A stretch of DNA of 64,000 bases. Origin: Dermacoccus nishinomiyaensis. Its GTDB lineage: Bacteria > Actinomycetota > Actinomycetes > Actinomycetales > Dermatophilaceae. Made by a program: the position numbers and the translations under genes. Of this stretch, positions 28,639 through 38,821 are shown piece by piece. Under the pieces are notes generated by a model, which did no database searches, was not told where the DNA came from, and saw only the letters and a list, made by a program, of their open reading frames with translations. Positions within the stretch are counted from its first letter, which is position 1; each line of letters starts with the position of its first letter. The stretch spans positions 496,001-560,000 of the forward strand of contig NZ_UFXX01000001.1 of NCBI RefSeq assembly GCF_900447535.1, in the 5' to 3' direction.

Positions 28639-29780
28639 GATCGGCGTCCCGCCACCGCGGCGGCCGCGGCATGCGAACTGCGGACCGTCTCGTACGCGGA
28701 GATGACCTGCTGCCCGACGGCCGACCAATCGTAGAGCCGCGCGCGCTCTCTCCCGGCCCGGGACAGGGCGTCACGCGCACCGCGGTCAGCGAGCACCCCC
28801 GTCACCGCATGCGCCAGCGCCGCCGCGTCGCCGGTGTCGAAGAGGACGCCGCAGCGGCCGTCGTCGAGCACGCGCGCGAAGGCCTCCAGATCGCTGGCGA
28901 CGACGGGGGCGCCGGCGCTCATCGCCTCGATGAGGATGATCCCGAAGCTCTCGCCACCGATGTTGGGCGCGACATACGCGTCGCACGACGCCAGCAACGA
29001 CGCCTTCTCGGCGTCGCTGAGCAGCCCGAGGAACTCGACGTGACCCTCAGCCGAGGCGGGCACCTCCCGCCGCGCCGCGTCGACGTCACCCGGCCCCGCG
29101 ACGAGGACGCGCACCCCGGGGTGCGCCCGGGCGATGAGCGGGACGGCGTCGAGCAGAACGCGCAGGCCCTTGCGCGGCTCCCCCATGCGTCCGAGAAAGG
29201 CGATCGTCGGGCGCTCGCCCCCATCCTGCCAGCGCGCCTCGGGGCGAGCCGTCGCGAACCGGTCGACGTAGACGCCGTTCGGCACGAGCGCGGCGTCACC
29301 GCCGAGATGGCGCGCGACGGTGTCCCGCGCGGCGCGCGAGACGGCGATGCGCCCGGTGATCTTCTCCAGCGCCGGGCGCAGGAACGGTTGGGCGAGCTGC
29401 AGCGCGCGCGAACGCTCGATCGAGGTGTGGAACGTCGCGACGAGCGGCCCGTCGTACGTGCGCAGCGCGAGCAGCGACACGCTCGGCGTCATCGGTTCGT
29501 GGACGTGCAGGACGTCGAAGTCGCCGCGCTCCACCCAGCGCGCCGTCCGGCTCGCCGCGACCGGACCGAACGCCAGGCGCGCGACGGAACCGTTGTAGCG
29601 GATGGGCATCGCTCCCCCGGCGCTCGTCACGTACGGCGCACCCGCGTCGTCACCGTCGCTCGGCGCGAGGACGCTGACCTCGTGCCCTTCTGCGAGCAGG
29701 TACGTCGCGAGGTCGCGCACGTGCAGCTGCACACCGCCGGGCACGTCGAACGAGTACGGGCTGACGAGGCCGATCCGCAC
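28635..29780 (-). CDS. pimA: Phosphatidylinositol alpha-mannosyltransferase PimA (GT4)
   Basis: 381 residues, GTG start. The N-terminal Rossmann domain begins RIGLVSPYSFDVPGGVQLHVRDLA, near-identical in style to mycobacterial PimA; the C-terminal GDP-mannose site has AFLGRMGEPRKGLRVLLDA and GGESFGIILIEAMSAGAPVVAS with the EX7E pattern. It adds the first mannose to phosphatidylinositol at the cytoplasmic membrane face. It lies in the conserved pgsA-patA-pimA order. Confidence 0.94.
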   Translation of the reverse strand: MRIGLVSPYSFDVPGGVQLHVRDLATYLLAEGHEVSVLAPSDGDDAGAPYVTSAGGAMPIRYNGSVARLAFGPVAASRTARWVERGDFDVLHVHEPMTPSVSLLALRTYDGPLVATFHTSIERSRALQLAQPFLRPALEKITGRIAVSRAARDTVARHLGGDAALVPNGVYVDRFATARPEARWQDGGERPTIAFLGRMGEPRKGLRVLLDAVPLIARAHPGVRVLVAGPGDVDAARREVPASAEGHVEFLGLLSDAEKASLLASCDAYVAPNIGGESFGIILIEAMSAGAPVVASDLEAFARVLDDGRCGVLFDTGDAAALAHAVTGVLADRGARDALSRAGRERARLYDWSAVGQQVISAYETVRSSHAAAAAVAGRRS

Positions 29781-29783
29781 CGC

Positions 29784-30728
29784 TCAGCCCCGGCGCGAGT
29801 CGAGGTCGCGGACGAACACGCGCTGCATCATGTGCCAGTCCTGCGTGTGCTCGCGGATGGCGCCACCGAGCGCGTCGGCGCACGCCTGGACGGCGGCCTG
29901 CACGTCGGCGCGGGCATCATCGGTGTGGGCGATGTCGACCGCCGCGTGGAAACGGATGTCGATGCCCCAGCCGCTGCCGCCGTCGCTCCGGCGGTAGGTG
30001 ATCGTGATCGGCACGAGTGCCGCACCGGTGCGTCGGGCGATGACGGCGGGGCCGGCAGCGAGGCTGGCCGGCTCGCCGCACAGGTCGACGGTGACGCCGC
30101 GGCTCGTGAGGTCGCGATCCGACAGCAGCGGCGCGAACGCACCCGGTTCGCGCACGAGCGTCTCGACCTGGCCGAGGACGTTCTCGCCCTTGGTCAGGGG
30201 GATGATCGTCATGCCCAGCTCTTCGCGGAAGTGCAGGAACGCGCGGAAGAGAGCGTCGGGCTCGAGTCGCTCGGCGACCGTCGTCACGTGCGCGAGCTGT
30301 GACGCCGACCAGGCGCCCGCGAGATCCCAGTTGCCGAGGTGGCCGAGGTAGGCGACGACGCTGCGTCCATCGGCGAGCATGCTGCGGGTCGCCTCGAGTT
30401 CACCCGAGGTGGTCACCCGCTCGGCGATCTGCTCACGCGTCAGCGAAGGCAGTCGGAACGCCTCGCACCAGTAGCGCAGGTACGAGCGCACGCCGGCGGC
30501 GACGAGGGCGTCGAGGGCTGCGTCGTCGAGTTCGGGGCGCACGATCGCGTAGTTGGAGCGCATCCGCGCGACGCTCGCGCCGCCGCGGCGCGTCGTGACG
30601 TCCGCGATGGTGTCGAAGAGGCGGTGGGCGGCGCGCTCGGGCAGCGCCCGCACGCCCCACCAGGCGCCCTTGAACGCTGCGACGGTGACGGCGTCGCGGG
30701 CGCGCGTCGTCAACCCCTCGGCGGCCAC
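29784..30728 (-). CDS. patA: Phosphatidylinositol mannoside acyltransferase
   Basis: 314 residues, GTG start. The LpxL/HtrB-type acyltransferase box is seen as AYLGHLGNWDLAG (HX4D) and a second conserved part in RTGAALVPITITYR. In mycobacteria the homologue (Rv2611c) acylates the mannose of PIM1/PIM2. Three bases separate it from pimA and four from pgsA, so the three genes form one transcription unit. Confidence 0.9.
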   Translation of the reverse strand: MAAEGLTTRARDAVTVAAFKGAWWGVRALPERAAHRLFDTIADVTTRRGGASVARMRSNYAIVRPELDDAALDALVAAGVRSYLRYWCEAFRLPSLTREQIAERVTTSGELEATRSMLADGRSVVAYLGHLGNWDLAGAWSASQLAHVTTVAERLEPDALFRAFLHFREELGMTIIPLTKGENVLGQVETLVREPGAFAPLLSDRDLTSRGVTVDLCGEPASLAAGPAVIARRTGAALVPITITYRRSDGGSGWGIDIRFHAAVDIAHTDDARADVQAAVQACADALGGAIREHTQDWHMMQRVFVRDLDSRRG

Positions 30729-30732
30729 GCGC

Positions 30733-31353
30733 TCAGCCCTCGAACGGCTTGGCGAGGGCCTGCCCCCGCACCATGAGCATGCGCTGCACGACCGTGATGA
30801 ACGATGCGACCGCGAGCAGCGTGAGCACGACCGTCAGCACGATCTCGGGCAGGAACCAGCCGACGAGGCCGGTCGTGACGAGCACCGCGACGAGACGGTC
30901 GGCGCGCTCGGCGATGCCGACGTTCGCCTGCATGCCGAGACCCTCGGCCCGGGCCTTGGCGTAGGAGACGACCGAGCCGAGCACGAGGCACGCGAGCGCG
31001 AGGCACGCCATGAGGAAGTTGTCGCCCTTGCCCGCGTAGTACAGGACGAGGCCGCCGAAGATCGCGGCGTCACCGACGCGGTCGAGCGTCGAGTCGAGGT
31101 AGGCACCCCACGTCGACGAGCGGCCCGACAGGCGCGCCATGTTGCCGTCGAGCATGTCCGAGAAGACGAAGACGGTGATGAACAACGTGCCGACGAGGAA
31201 GTCGCCGCGCGGATAGAACCACAGTGCACCGAACGCGACACCGACGGTGCCCACGATCGTCACGACGTCGGGGCTGATGCCGAGACGCAGCAGGAGCTGG
31301 GCGATGGGCCGGAAGATGGCGGAGAAAAACGCGCGCGCGTACTTGTTGAGCAT
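30733..31353 (-). CDS. pgsA: Phosphatidylinositol phosphate synthase
   Basis: 206 residues. The CDP-alcohol phosphotransferase signature D-X2-DG-X2-AR-X8-G-X3-D-X3-D is complete (DMLDGNMARLSGRSSTWGAY then LDSTLD). About six membrane helices. In actinobacteria this locus encodes the enzyme that joins CDP-diacylglycerol and inositol 3-phosphate, giving the precursor of phosphatidylinositol mannosides; the patA-pimA neighbours support that over phosphatidylglycerophosphate synthase. Confidence 0.92.
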   Translation of the reverse strand: MLNKYARAFFSAIFRPIAQLLLRLGISPDVVTIVGTVGVAFGALWFYPRGDFLVGTLFITVFVFSDMLDGNMARLSGRSSTWGAYLDSTLDRVGDAAIFGGLVLYYAGKGDNFLMACLALACLVLGSVVSYAKARAEGLGMQANVGIAERADRLVAVLVTTGLVGWFLPEIVLTVVLTLLAVASFITVVQRMLMVRGQALAKPFEG

Positions 31354-31418
31354 GGTGGTTCAACTGTAGCGGTTCGATATACCCGTTCGAGGCAGCGCAC
31401 TGCCCGTGGTGCCCGGTG

Positions 31419-31994
31419 TCAGTCGTTCGGCCAGTTCGCGACGATGCGCTGACGGCTGTCCTCGAGCAGCACCGGCAGCGCCTTGGTGCGCCCGATGATT
31501 GGCATGAAGTTCATGTCGCCACCCCAGCGCGGCACGATGTGCTGATGCAGGTGCGCGGCGACGCCGGCACCTGCGACGTCACCCTGGTTCATCCCGAGGT
31601 TGAACCCGCCCGGGTTCGACGCGGCCTTGAGGGCACGCACCCCGGCCTTCGTCAGCTTCGTGAACTCCTCGGTCTCGTCGTCGGTGAGGTCGATGTACGA
31701 GGCGACGTGACGGTACGGGCACACGAGCAGGTGGCCCGGGTTGTACGGGAACAGGTTCATCACGACGAAACAGTGCTCACCACGGTGGACGATGAGGCCG
31801 TCGGCGTCGGTCTTCGTAGGCGACGCGCAGAACGGGCAGCCGTGGCCGGCGTCCTTTGTCGGACGCTCGCCCTCGATGTACGCCATGCGGTGCGGCGTCC
31901 ACAGCCGCCCGAACCCGTCGGCCTCACCCGCGAAGGCGCCGGCTTGCTCGATGAGGATGTCGTCCTGCGAATCAGCGTTGAACTCGTCGACCAT
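31419..31994 (-). CDS. HIT family nucleotide phosphorylase/hydrolase
   Basis: 191 residues. The histidine triad is HLHQHIVPRW and a zinc-binding CX2C (CPFCASP) lies near residue 54. The closest known relative by position is mycobacterial Rv2613c, an Ap4A phosphorylase, which also precedes pgsA; that activity is likely but not shown here. 65 bp separate it from pgsA on the same strand. Confidence 0.88.
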   Translation of the reverse strand: MVDEFNADSQDDILIEQAGAFAGEADGFGRLWTPHRMAYIEGERPTKDAGHGCPFCASPTKTDADGLIVHRGEHCFVVMNLFPYNPGHLLVCPYRHVASYIDLTDDETEEFTKLTKAGVRALKAASNPGGFNLGMNQGDVAGAGVAAHLHQHIVPRWGGDMNFMPIIGRTKALPVLLEDSRQRIVANWPND

Positions 31995-32077
31995 GGCCCG
32001 ATCCTAGAGCCCCGCCTGCCTCGACGCAGCGGCCGCGGGTGGGCTCGCGCGCACCACGCACCCCCGGGTGAGCGGTC

Positions 32078-32467
32078 TCAGGCCGCCGCGATCTCGCGCA
32101 GACGCGCCGGGACAATGGTTCGATCGGCTTCGCCCGCGTGCGCGACGTCGCCGACACGGCCCGCCAACGTCCGCGCGACCTCGGCCGCGTCGCCGTCACC
32201 GACGACGGCGACGATGCTCGCCAGCCCGGCGAGGCCCGTGACGGCGTCCTCGAGGTCGAGCCAGTCGTCGTCATCGAGGCCGGCCGCCGCCCCCGGCCAT
32301 GCGACCGAGGCGGCCATGACGCCGTCACGAGCCCACTGCTCGACAGCGTCGCGCGCGAGGGCGCCGTCAGCACCGAGGTGCAGGACGACGGCGTTCGCGA
32401 CCGGTTTGGACGGGCAGGCGATGCAGCGCTCGCGCTGATCGAGCGCCCAGATGACGTCGTCGCTCAT
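32078..32467 (-). CDS. Hypothetical protein with N-terminal CX2C
   Basis: 129 residues, not recognised. Acidic and Ala-rich, with one CX2C pair (Cys15, Cys18 in RERCIACPS) and a LEDAVTGLAGLASIVAVVGDGDAAEVARTL segment with alpha/beta character. Its ATG overlaps the stop of the GNAT gene (ATGA), so the two are coupled. The pair interrupts the otherwise conserved thrS-HIT-pgsA order. No function is proposed. Confidence 0.65.
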   Translation of the reverse strand: MSDDVIWALDQRERCIACPSKPVANAVVLHLGADGALARDAVEQWARDGVMAASVAWPGAAAGLDDDDWLDLEDAVTGLAGLASIVAVVGDGDAAEVARTLAGRVGDVAHAGEADRTIVPARLREIAAA

Positions 32468-32958
32468 GACGCACGCTCCGCATCGCGGCGGGCGTCGAGG
32501 CCGAACGGCGCCACACGCTGCATGTGACGTTCGTCCGGCGGGCCGAAGCCGGCCCGTTCGTACAGCCTGCGGGCACGCGGACGGGCGTTGAGCATCATTC
32601 GCGCGACGTCGTGCGCGTCGGCCCAGGCGTCGACGATCCGCAGCATCCGCTCGGCCAGGCCCTGGCCGCGCGCCGACGGCGTGACGAAGACGACCGCGAT
32701 GTAGAGCGACGGCTGCGCCGGCCGAGCCAGCGCCGGGGGCCGGTGCACGAGCGACGTCTGCACCATGCCGAGAGCCGTCCCGTCAGCACTCGAGGCGAGC
32801 CACGTCGGCAGATCGTCGTAGTGCGCGAGCCAGTGATCGGCATACTCGGTGATGAAGCCGGAGCGGTTGCTCTCCCCCGCCTCGAGGTCCATCTGCAGAC
32901 GCAGCGCCGCGCAGGCGAACGCGTCTTCGCGGCGCGCGCGGACGATCGTCGGTGTCAT
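32464..32958 (-). CDS. GNAT family N-acetyltransferase
   Basis: 164 residues from the ATG at 32958. The acetyl-CoA-binding stretch VVFVTPSARGQGLAERMLRIVDAWA (R-G-Q-G-L) and the C-terminal LNARPRARRLYERAGFGPP are typical GNAT motifs A and B. The acceptor is unknown. An upstream in-frame ATG (MPCLTVAMTP) is less likely. Divergent from the metY riboswitch, 122 bp away. Confidence 0.85.
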   Translation of the reverse strand: MTPTIVRARREDAFACAALRLQMDLEAGESNRSGFITEYADHWLAHYDDLPTWLASSADGTALGMVQTSLVHRPPALARPAQPSLYIAVVFVTPSARGQGLAERMLRIVDAWADAHDVARMMLNARPRARRLYERAGFGPPDERHMQRVAPFGLDARRDAERAS

Positions 32959-33068
32959 GGCAACAGTCAAGCACGGCATGAGGGTCGTCGCCCGTAGGCG
33001 CGTCGCGTCAGCACGGGGCCGCGACCGGAATGTGAGACAGCATTCCCGCCTGATGACACCACCCGGCC

Positions 33069-33074
33069 TAGAGT
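33069..33074 (+). promoter_or_regulatory. -10 box of the metY transcript
   Basis: TAGAGT fits TANNNT and ends 6 nt before the first base pair of the SAM-IV aptamer, the position expected if transcription begins at the riboswitch. Confidence 0.5.
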
Positions 33075-33080
33075 GGCCGC

Positions 33081-33200
33081 AGGTCACGAGCGCCAGCGTC
33101 AAACCCCGGTTTGCTGGCCGGCAACCCTCCCACCGCGGCGGGGTGCTCCGGGTGACGACCTGGCCCGGCGCCGAGCGCGTCCGGGCAAGCGCGGAGGGAT
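33081..33200 (+). promoter_or_regulatory. SAM-IV riboswitch upstream of metY
   Basis: The leader has the SAM-IV layout: P1 AGGTC (33081-33085) pairs with GACCT (33157-33161); inside are GAGCGCCAGCGTCAAACC, the GCTGGCCGGCAACC core, the GGCGGGGTGCTCCGGGTGA segment, and a GC-rich 3' part that would form the pseudoknot. This class is known from actinobacteria, mostly before sulfur amino-acid genes. The gene start follows about 70 nt later. High S-adenosylmethionine would be expected to lower metY expression. The rest of the 311-bp gap (32959-33080) contains only the promoters. Confidence 0.88.
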
Positions 33201-33269
33201 TCCCCTTCGGGCACCACACGTACGGTGCGCCGCCCGTGCGTCCACGCACTCCTCAAGAGGGACATCATC

Positions 33270-34583
33270 ATGAGCTCCGAGAACTGGGCCTTCGAGACCA
33301 AGCAGATCCACGTCGGCCAGAACGTCGACGGCGACACCGGCGCCCGGGCGCTGCCGATCTACCAGACGACGTCGTTCGTCTTCGACTCCGCCGAGACCGC
33401 GGCCAACCGCTTCGGCCTGTCGGATCTCGGCCCCATCTACACGCGCATCGGCAACCCGACGGCGCAGGCGGTCGAAGACCGCATCGCCGCGCTGGAGGGC
33501 GGCGTCGGCGCGTTGCTGCTCGCGTCGGGTCAGGCGGCGACGACGTTCGCCATCCTCAACGTCGCTCAGGCCGGCGACCACATCGTCGCCTCGTCCGCGC
33601 TGTACGGCGGCACGTACAACCTGCTGAAGTACACGCTCAAGCGACTCGGCGTCGAGACGACGTTCATCGACAACATCAACGATCTCGACGAGTGGCGCGG
33701 CGCCATCCGCGACAACACGAAGCTGCTGTTCGGCGAGACGCTGAGCAACCCCGACCAGAAGGTGCTCGACGTGCGCGGCCTCGCCGACATCGCGCATGAC
33801 GCCGGGGTGCCGCTGTTCGTCGACAACACCGTCGCGACGCCGTACCTGCTGCGCCCGATCGAGCATGGCGCGGACGTCGTCATCCACTCCGCGACGAAGT
33901 ACCTCGGGGGGCACGGGACGTCGATCGCCGGCGTGCTCGTCGACGCCGGGACGTTCGACTACGCCGCCGACCCGGCGAAGTTCCCGCAGTTCAACGAGCC
34001 GTCGGAGAGCTACCACGGTCTCGTGTTCGCCCGCGACCTCGGCGTCGGATCGCCGCTCGGCGCGAACCTCGCCTTCATCCTCAAGGCGCGCGTCGAACTG
34101 CTGCGCGACCTCGGCGCGGCCGTCTCCCCGTTCAACGCGTTCCTCATCGCGCAAGGCCTCGAGACGTTGTCGCTGCGTGTGGAGCGACACGTGGAGAACG
34201 CGAAGAAGGTCGTCGAGTTCCTGAAGTCGCAGCCGCAGGTCGAGAAGTTGTTCTACGCCTCCGACCCGTCGAGCCCCTACAAGGAACTCGCCGACCGCTA
34301 CCTGCCCGCCGGCTCCGGCGCCGTGCTGTCGTTCGAGATCGCCGGCGGCGTCGAGGCGGGCAAGAAGTTCGTCGACGCTCTCGAACTGCACTCGCACGTC
34401 GCGAACATCGGTGACGTCCGTTCCCTCGCCATCCATCCTGCGTCGACGACGCACTCCCAGGGCAGCGACGAGGACCGCCGCGGCGCCGGCGTGACGCCCG
34501 GACTCGTGCGGTTGAGCGTCGGCATCGAGAACTCCGCCGACATCATCGCCGACCTCGAGAAGGGCTTCGCTGCAGCGAAGTGA
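33270..34583 (+). CDS. metY: O-acetylhomoserine aminocarboxypropyltransferase (sulfhydrylase)
   Basis: 437 residues from the ATG at 33270 (AAGAGGG 8 nt upstream). The PLP lysine is in VIHSATKYLGGHGTSIAG; YTRIGNPTAQAVEDRIAALEGG and RLSVGIENSADIIADLEKG are typical of the Cys/Met metabolism enzyme family, and the length and GHG motif favour the MetY branch. It makes homocysteine from O-acetylhomoserine and sulfide. metX, usually adjacent, is not in this window. Expression is probably governed by the riboswitch. Convergent with thrS. Confidence 0.94.
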   Translation: MSSENWAFETKQIHVGQNVDGDTGARALPIYQTTSFVFDSAETAANRFGLSDLGPIYTRIGNPTAQAVEDRIAALEGGVGALLLASGQAATTFAILNVAQAGDHIVASSALYGGTYNLLKYTLKRLGVETTFIDNINDLDEWRGAIRDNTKLLFGETLSNPDQKVLDVRGLADIAHDAGVPLFVDNTVATPYLLRPIEHGADVVIHSATKYLGGHGTSIAGVLVDAGTFDYAADPAKFPQFNEPSESYHGLVFARDLGVGSPLGANLAFILKARVELLRDLGAAVSPFNAFLIAQGLETLSLRVERHVENAKKVVEFLKSQPQVEKLFYASDPSSPYKELADRYLPAGSGAVLSFEIAGGVEAGKKFVDALELHSHVANIGDVRSLAIHPASTTHSQGSDEDRRGAGVTPGLVRLSVGIENSADIIADLEKGFAAAK

Positions 34584-34696
34584 CCGTGCGCTGAGGTGGG
34601 TCCCCGCGACGGGTGACGCAACCGGGTTCCCTACCCCGAGCGTGGTCACCCGGCCGTGTCGAACGCCGGCCCTCGGGTGCACATGCCAACACACGA

Positions 34697-34730
34697 GCGC
34701 GCCCCCGAACCGCGAGGTTCGGGGGCGCGC
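34697..34730. terminator. Bidirectional hairpin between metY and thrS
   Basis: 15-bp perfect arms (GCGCGCCCCCGAACC and complement) around a GCGA tetraloop, midway between convergent metY and thrS. Confidence 0.8.
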
Positions 34731-34749
34731 GTCGTCGTCGAGGCAGACG

Positions 34750-36747
34750 TCAGCCGGCCGTCGGGTCGGTGTTCTGACGTTCGGTGATGACGCGGGTGAT
34801 CTCGGCGATCGCGTCGGCCACCGGCACGCCGTTCTTCTGCGACCCGTCGCGGAAACGGAACGAGACGGCGCCGTTGTCGCGGTCCTCTTCACCGGCGATC
34901 AGGATGAACGGCGCCTTCGACTTGGACGCGTTGCGGATCTTCTTCGGGAAGCGGTCGTCGCTCATGTCGACCTCGACACGCACGCCGGCTTCGCGCAGCT
35001 TCATCGCGACGTCCTGCAGGTAGTCGTAGTACTCCTCCGCGACGGGCACGGCGAGCACCTGAACCGGCGCGAGCCACGCCGGGAACGCGCCCGCGTAGTG
35101 CTCGACGAGCACGCCGAGGAAGCGTTCGATCGAGCCGAACTTCGCCGAGTGGACCATGACGGGCTGCTGACGCGAACCGTCCGCCGCCTGGTACTCGAGG
35201 CCGAAACGAGCGGGCTGGTTGAAGTCGTACTGGATCGTCGACATCTGCCAGGTACGGCCGATGGCGTCGCGCGCCTGCACGGAGATCTTCGGGCCGTAGA
35301 ACGCGGCACCGCCCGGGTCCGGCACGAGCTCGAGGCCGGACTCGAGCGCGACGTCCGATAGCACCTTCGTCGCGATGTCCCACTGTTCGTCGGTGCCGAT
35401 GAACTTGTCCTGCTTGTCGCCGTCGACGTCGCGCGTCGAGAGCTCGAGGTAGAAGTCGTTCATGCCGAAGTCGCGCAGTAGGCCGAGGATGAAGTCGAGC
35501 AGGTGCTTGATCTCTCCCGGCGCCTGTTCGGGCGTGACGTAGCTGTGCGAGTCGTCCTGGGTGATCATGCGCACGCGCGTCAGACCGGAGAGCACGCCCG
35601 ACTTCTCGTCGCGGTACACCGTGCCGAACTCGAAGAAGCGCAGCGGCAGCTCACGGTAGGAGCGCCCACGCGAACGGAAGATCTCGTTGTGCATCGGGCA
35701 GTTCATCGCCTTGAGGCGGTAGTTCTGCCCGTCGACGTCGAGGGGCGGGAACATCCCGTCCGCGTAGTACGGCAGGTGACCCGAGGTGTAGAAGAGGTCT
35801 TCCTTCGCGATGTGCGGCGTGCCGACGTAGGAGAAGCCCTCCTCGATGTGACGGCGGCGGACGTAGTCCTCCATCTCACGCTTGATGATGCCGCCCTTGG
35901 GGTGGAACACGGGCAGGCCGGGGCCGATGTTCTCGGGGAAGCTGAACAGGTCGAGCTCGGCGCCGAGCTTGCGGTGGTCGCGCTTCTCGGCCTCGGCGAG
36001 GCGCTCGAGGTAGGCCTTCAGCTCGTCCTTCGTCGGCCACGCAGTGCCGTAGATGCGCTGCAGCTGCGGGTTCTTCTCGCTGCCGCGCCAGTACGCGGCG
36101 GCCGAACGCATGAGCTTGAACGCGTTGCCGAGCACCTTCGTCGACGGCACGTGCGGGCCGCGGCACAGGTCGCCCCAGGCGACGGTGCCGTCGCGGCGGA
36201 CGTTGTCGTAGATCGTCAGCTCACCGCCACCGACCTCGGCCTCCGCGCCCTCGGCCGCATTCGCAGCGTTGCCCTTGAGGCCGATGAGCTCGCACTTGTA
36301 GGGCTCGTGCGCGAGTTCTTCGAGGCCCTCGGCGTCGGTGATGACGCGGCGGTTGAACGTCTGGCCCTCGTTGACGATCCTTTGCATCGCCTTCTCGAGC
36401 TTCTTGAGGTCGTCGGGCGTGAACGCCTCGGCGACGTCGAAGTCGTAGTAGAAACCGTCGGTGACGGGCGGGCCGATGCCGAGCTTCGCGCTCGGGTTGA
36501 TCTGCTGCACCGCCTGCGCGAGCACGTGGGCCGCGGAGTGACGCAGGACGGCGAGGCCCTCCGGGTCCTGAGCGGTGACGGGCTCGACGGACGCGCCGTC
36601 CGGGATCTCGCGGAACAGGTCGCGCAGTTCACCGTCGATGCGCATGACGAGGACGGCCTTGTCGCCGCCGAACAGGTCCGTGCCCGTCGTGCCCTGCTCG
36701 ACCTCGCGTGGTTCGCCGTTGACGGTCAGGGTGATGTTCTCGGACAC
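34750..36747 (-). CDS. thrS: Threonine--tRNA ligase
   Basis: 665 residues from the GTG at 36747. TGS domain (about 1-65), editing domain with [11 protein letters not shown], class II core with [15 protein letters not shown] and [20 protein letters not shown], and a C-terminal anticodon-binding domain. AAGGAG 8 nt before this GTG settles the start. In actinobacteria thrS heads the HIT-pgsA-patA-pimA cluster; here metY, a GNAT gene and a hypothetical gene come between. Confidence 0.96.
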   Translation of the reverse strand: MSENITLTVNGEPREVEQGTTGTDLFGGDKAVLVMRIDGELRDLFREIPDGASVEPVTAQDPEGLAVLRHSAAHVLAQAVQQINPSAKLGIGPPVTDGFYYDFDVAEAFTPDDLKKLEKAMQRIVNEGQTFNRRVITDAEGLEELAHEPYKCELIGLKGNAANAAEGAEAEVGGGELTIYDNVRRDGTVAWGDLCRGPHVPSTKVLGNAFKLMRSAAAYWRGSEKNPQLQRIYGTAWPTKDELKAYLERLAEAEKRDHRKLGAELDLFSFPENIGPGLPVFHPKGGIIKREMEDYVRRRHIEEGFSYVGTPHIAKEDLFYTSGHLPYYADGMFPPLDVDGQNYRLKAMNCPMHNEIFRSRGRSYRELPLRFFEFGTVYRDEKSGVLSGLTRVRMITQDDSHSYVTPEQAPGEIKHLLDFILGLLRDFGMNDFYLELSTRDVDGDKQDKFIGTDEQWDIATKVLSDVALESGLELVPDPGGAAFYGPKISVQARDAIGRTWQMSTIQYDFNQPARFGLEYQAADGSRQQPVMVHSAKFGSIERFLGVLVEHYAGAFPAWLAPVQVLAVPVAEEYYDYLQDVAMKLREAGVRVEVDMSDDRFPKKIRNASKSKAPFILIAGEEDRDNGAVSFRFRDGSQKNGVPVADAIAEITRVITERQNTDPTAG

Positions 36748-36924
36748 GGCTGTGCTCCTTGTTCGTGACGTGCAGACTCGGCCGCACACGTACGAATGGC
36801 ACGGCCCGTGCGGCCAAGGCTACCGGGTGCCCCCGACCACCCCACGCCGAGCCGCCGGCACCACCCAGGCGTGACGTTGGTCGCCCGCGGTGATGCGAGG
36901 CGGCCGTTGCTGAGGATCTCCTAC

Positions 36925-37050
36925 GAATGTGGACGTAGATCGCCGATGTGGACGAAAATCGCAGGTGGGTCAGGGGCCCGTACTCATCTGCGATTTGCGT
37001 CCACATTCGCGATTCCTCTACACCTCGGCGAGCGGCGTCCACAGTCGCGA
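36925..37050. repeat. Intergenic inverted-repeat array with GTCCACA cores (copy 1)
   Basis: Four units of the form GCGATYTNCGTCCACATYC: two on the minus strand (36925-36943, 36944-36962), two on the plus strand (36990-37012 and a partial one at 37035-37050). The middle two form an imperfect stem of about 25 bp. Each unit contains a 9-mer close to the actinobacterial DnaA box TTGTCCACA; TCGTCCACA at 36947-36955 differs at one base. A second copy is at 55053-55147. Confidence 0.7.
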
Positions 37051-37134
37051 GGTTCGGCCGCCATTACCAACCTGGGTGACGGTCGTCGACGGCGCCGTGT
37101 CCAGCCGACGACCACATTGCCGTCCGGACGCGAC

Positions 37135-37164
37135 GAGGCCGCCCACCATCCAGTGGGCGGCCTC
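37135..37164 (-). terminator. Hairpin downstream of argG
   Basis: 12-bp perfect arms (GAGGCCGCCCAC and complement) with a 6-nt loop, 77 bp after the argG stop. Confidence 0.55.
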
Positions 37165-37240
37165 CTCGATCGCGCCGAGCGTGCAACCTTCCTCGACCGA
37201 TGCCGATGTCTTGGTCGATCGGCGCCGACGTCTCGGCAGG

Positions 37241-38718
<1,478 letters not shown>

Positions 38719-38821
38719 CAGGCCTGGGGAGGCGGGACGACGCGCCGGCGCCCCGCAGCGCGAGCCTGGCACCCACGTGTGCACCGACCCGACTACCCGA
38801 CCTAGGCGCGCCATCGATCGC

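Larger units (their letters stand above)
36748..37240. other. 493-bp intergenic region between thrS and argG
   Basis: No convincing gene. It holds the thrS leader with a possible -10 box TAGCCT (36817-36822, minus strand), an array of inverted repeats (36925-37050) described separately, and the argG hairpin at 37135-37164. The remainder shows no recognisable feature. Confidence 0.6.

Noticed and set aside
36748-36900. T-box leader for thrS
   Set aside because: No T-box core (TGGNACCGCG) or specifier stem was found in the leader.
36925-37050. CRISPR array
   Set aside because: Units are inverted as well as direct, spacing is irregular, and there are no cas genes.
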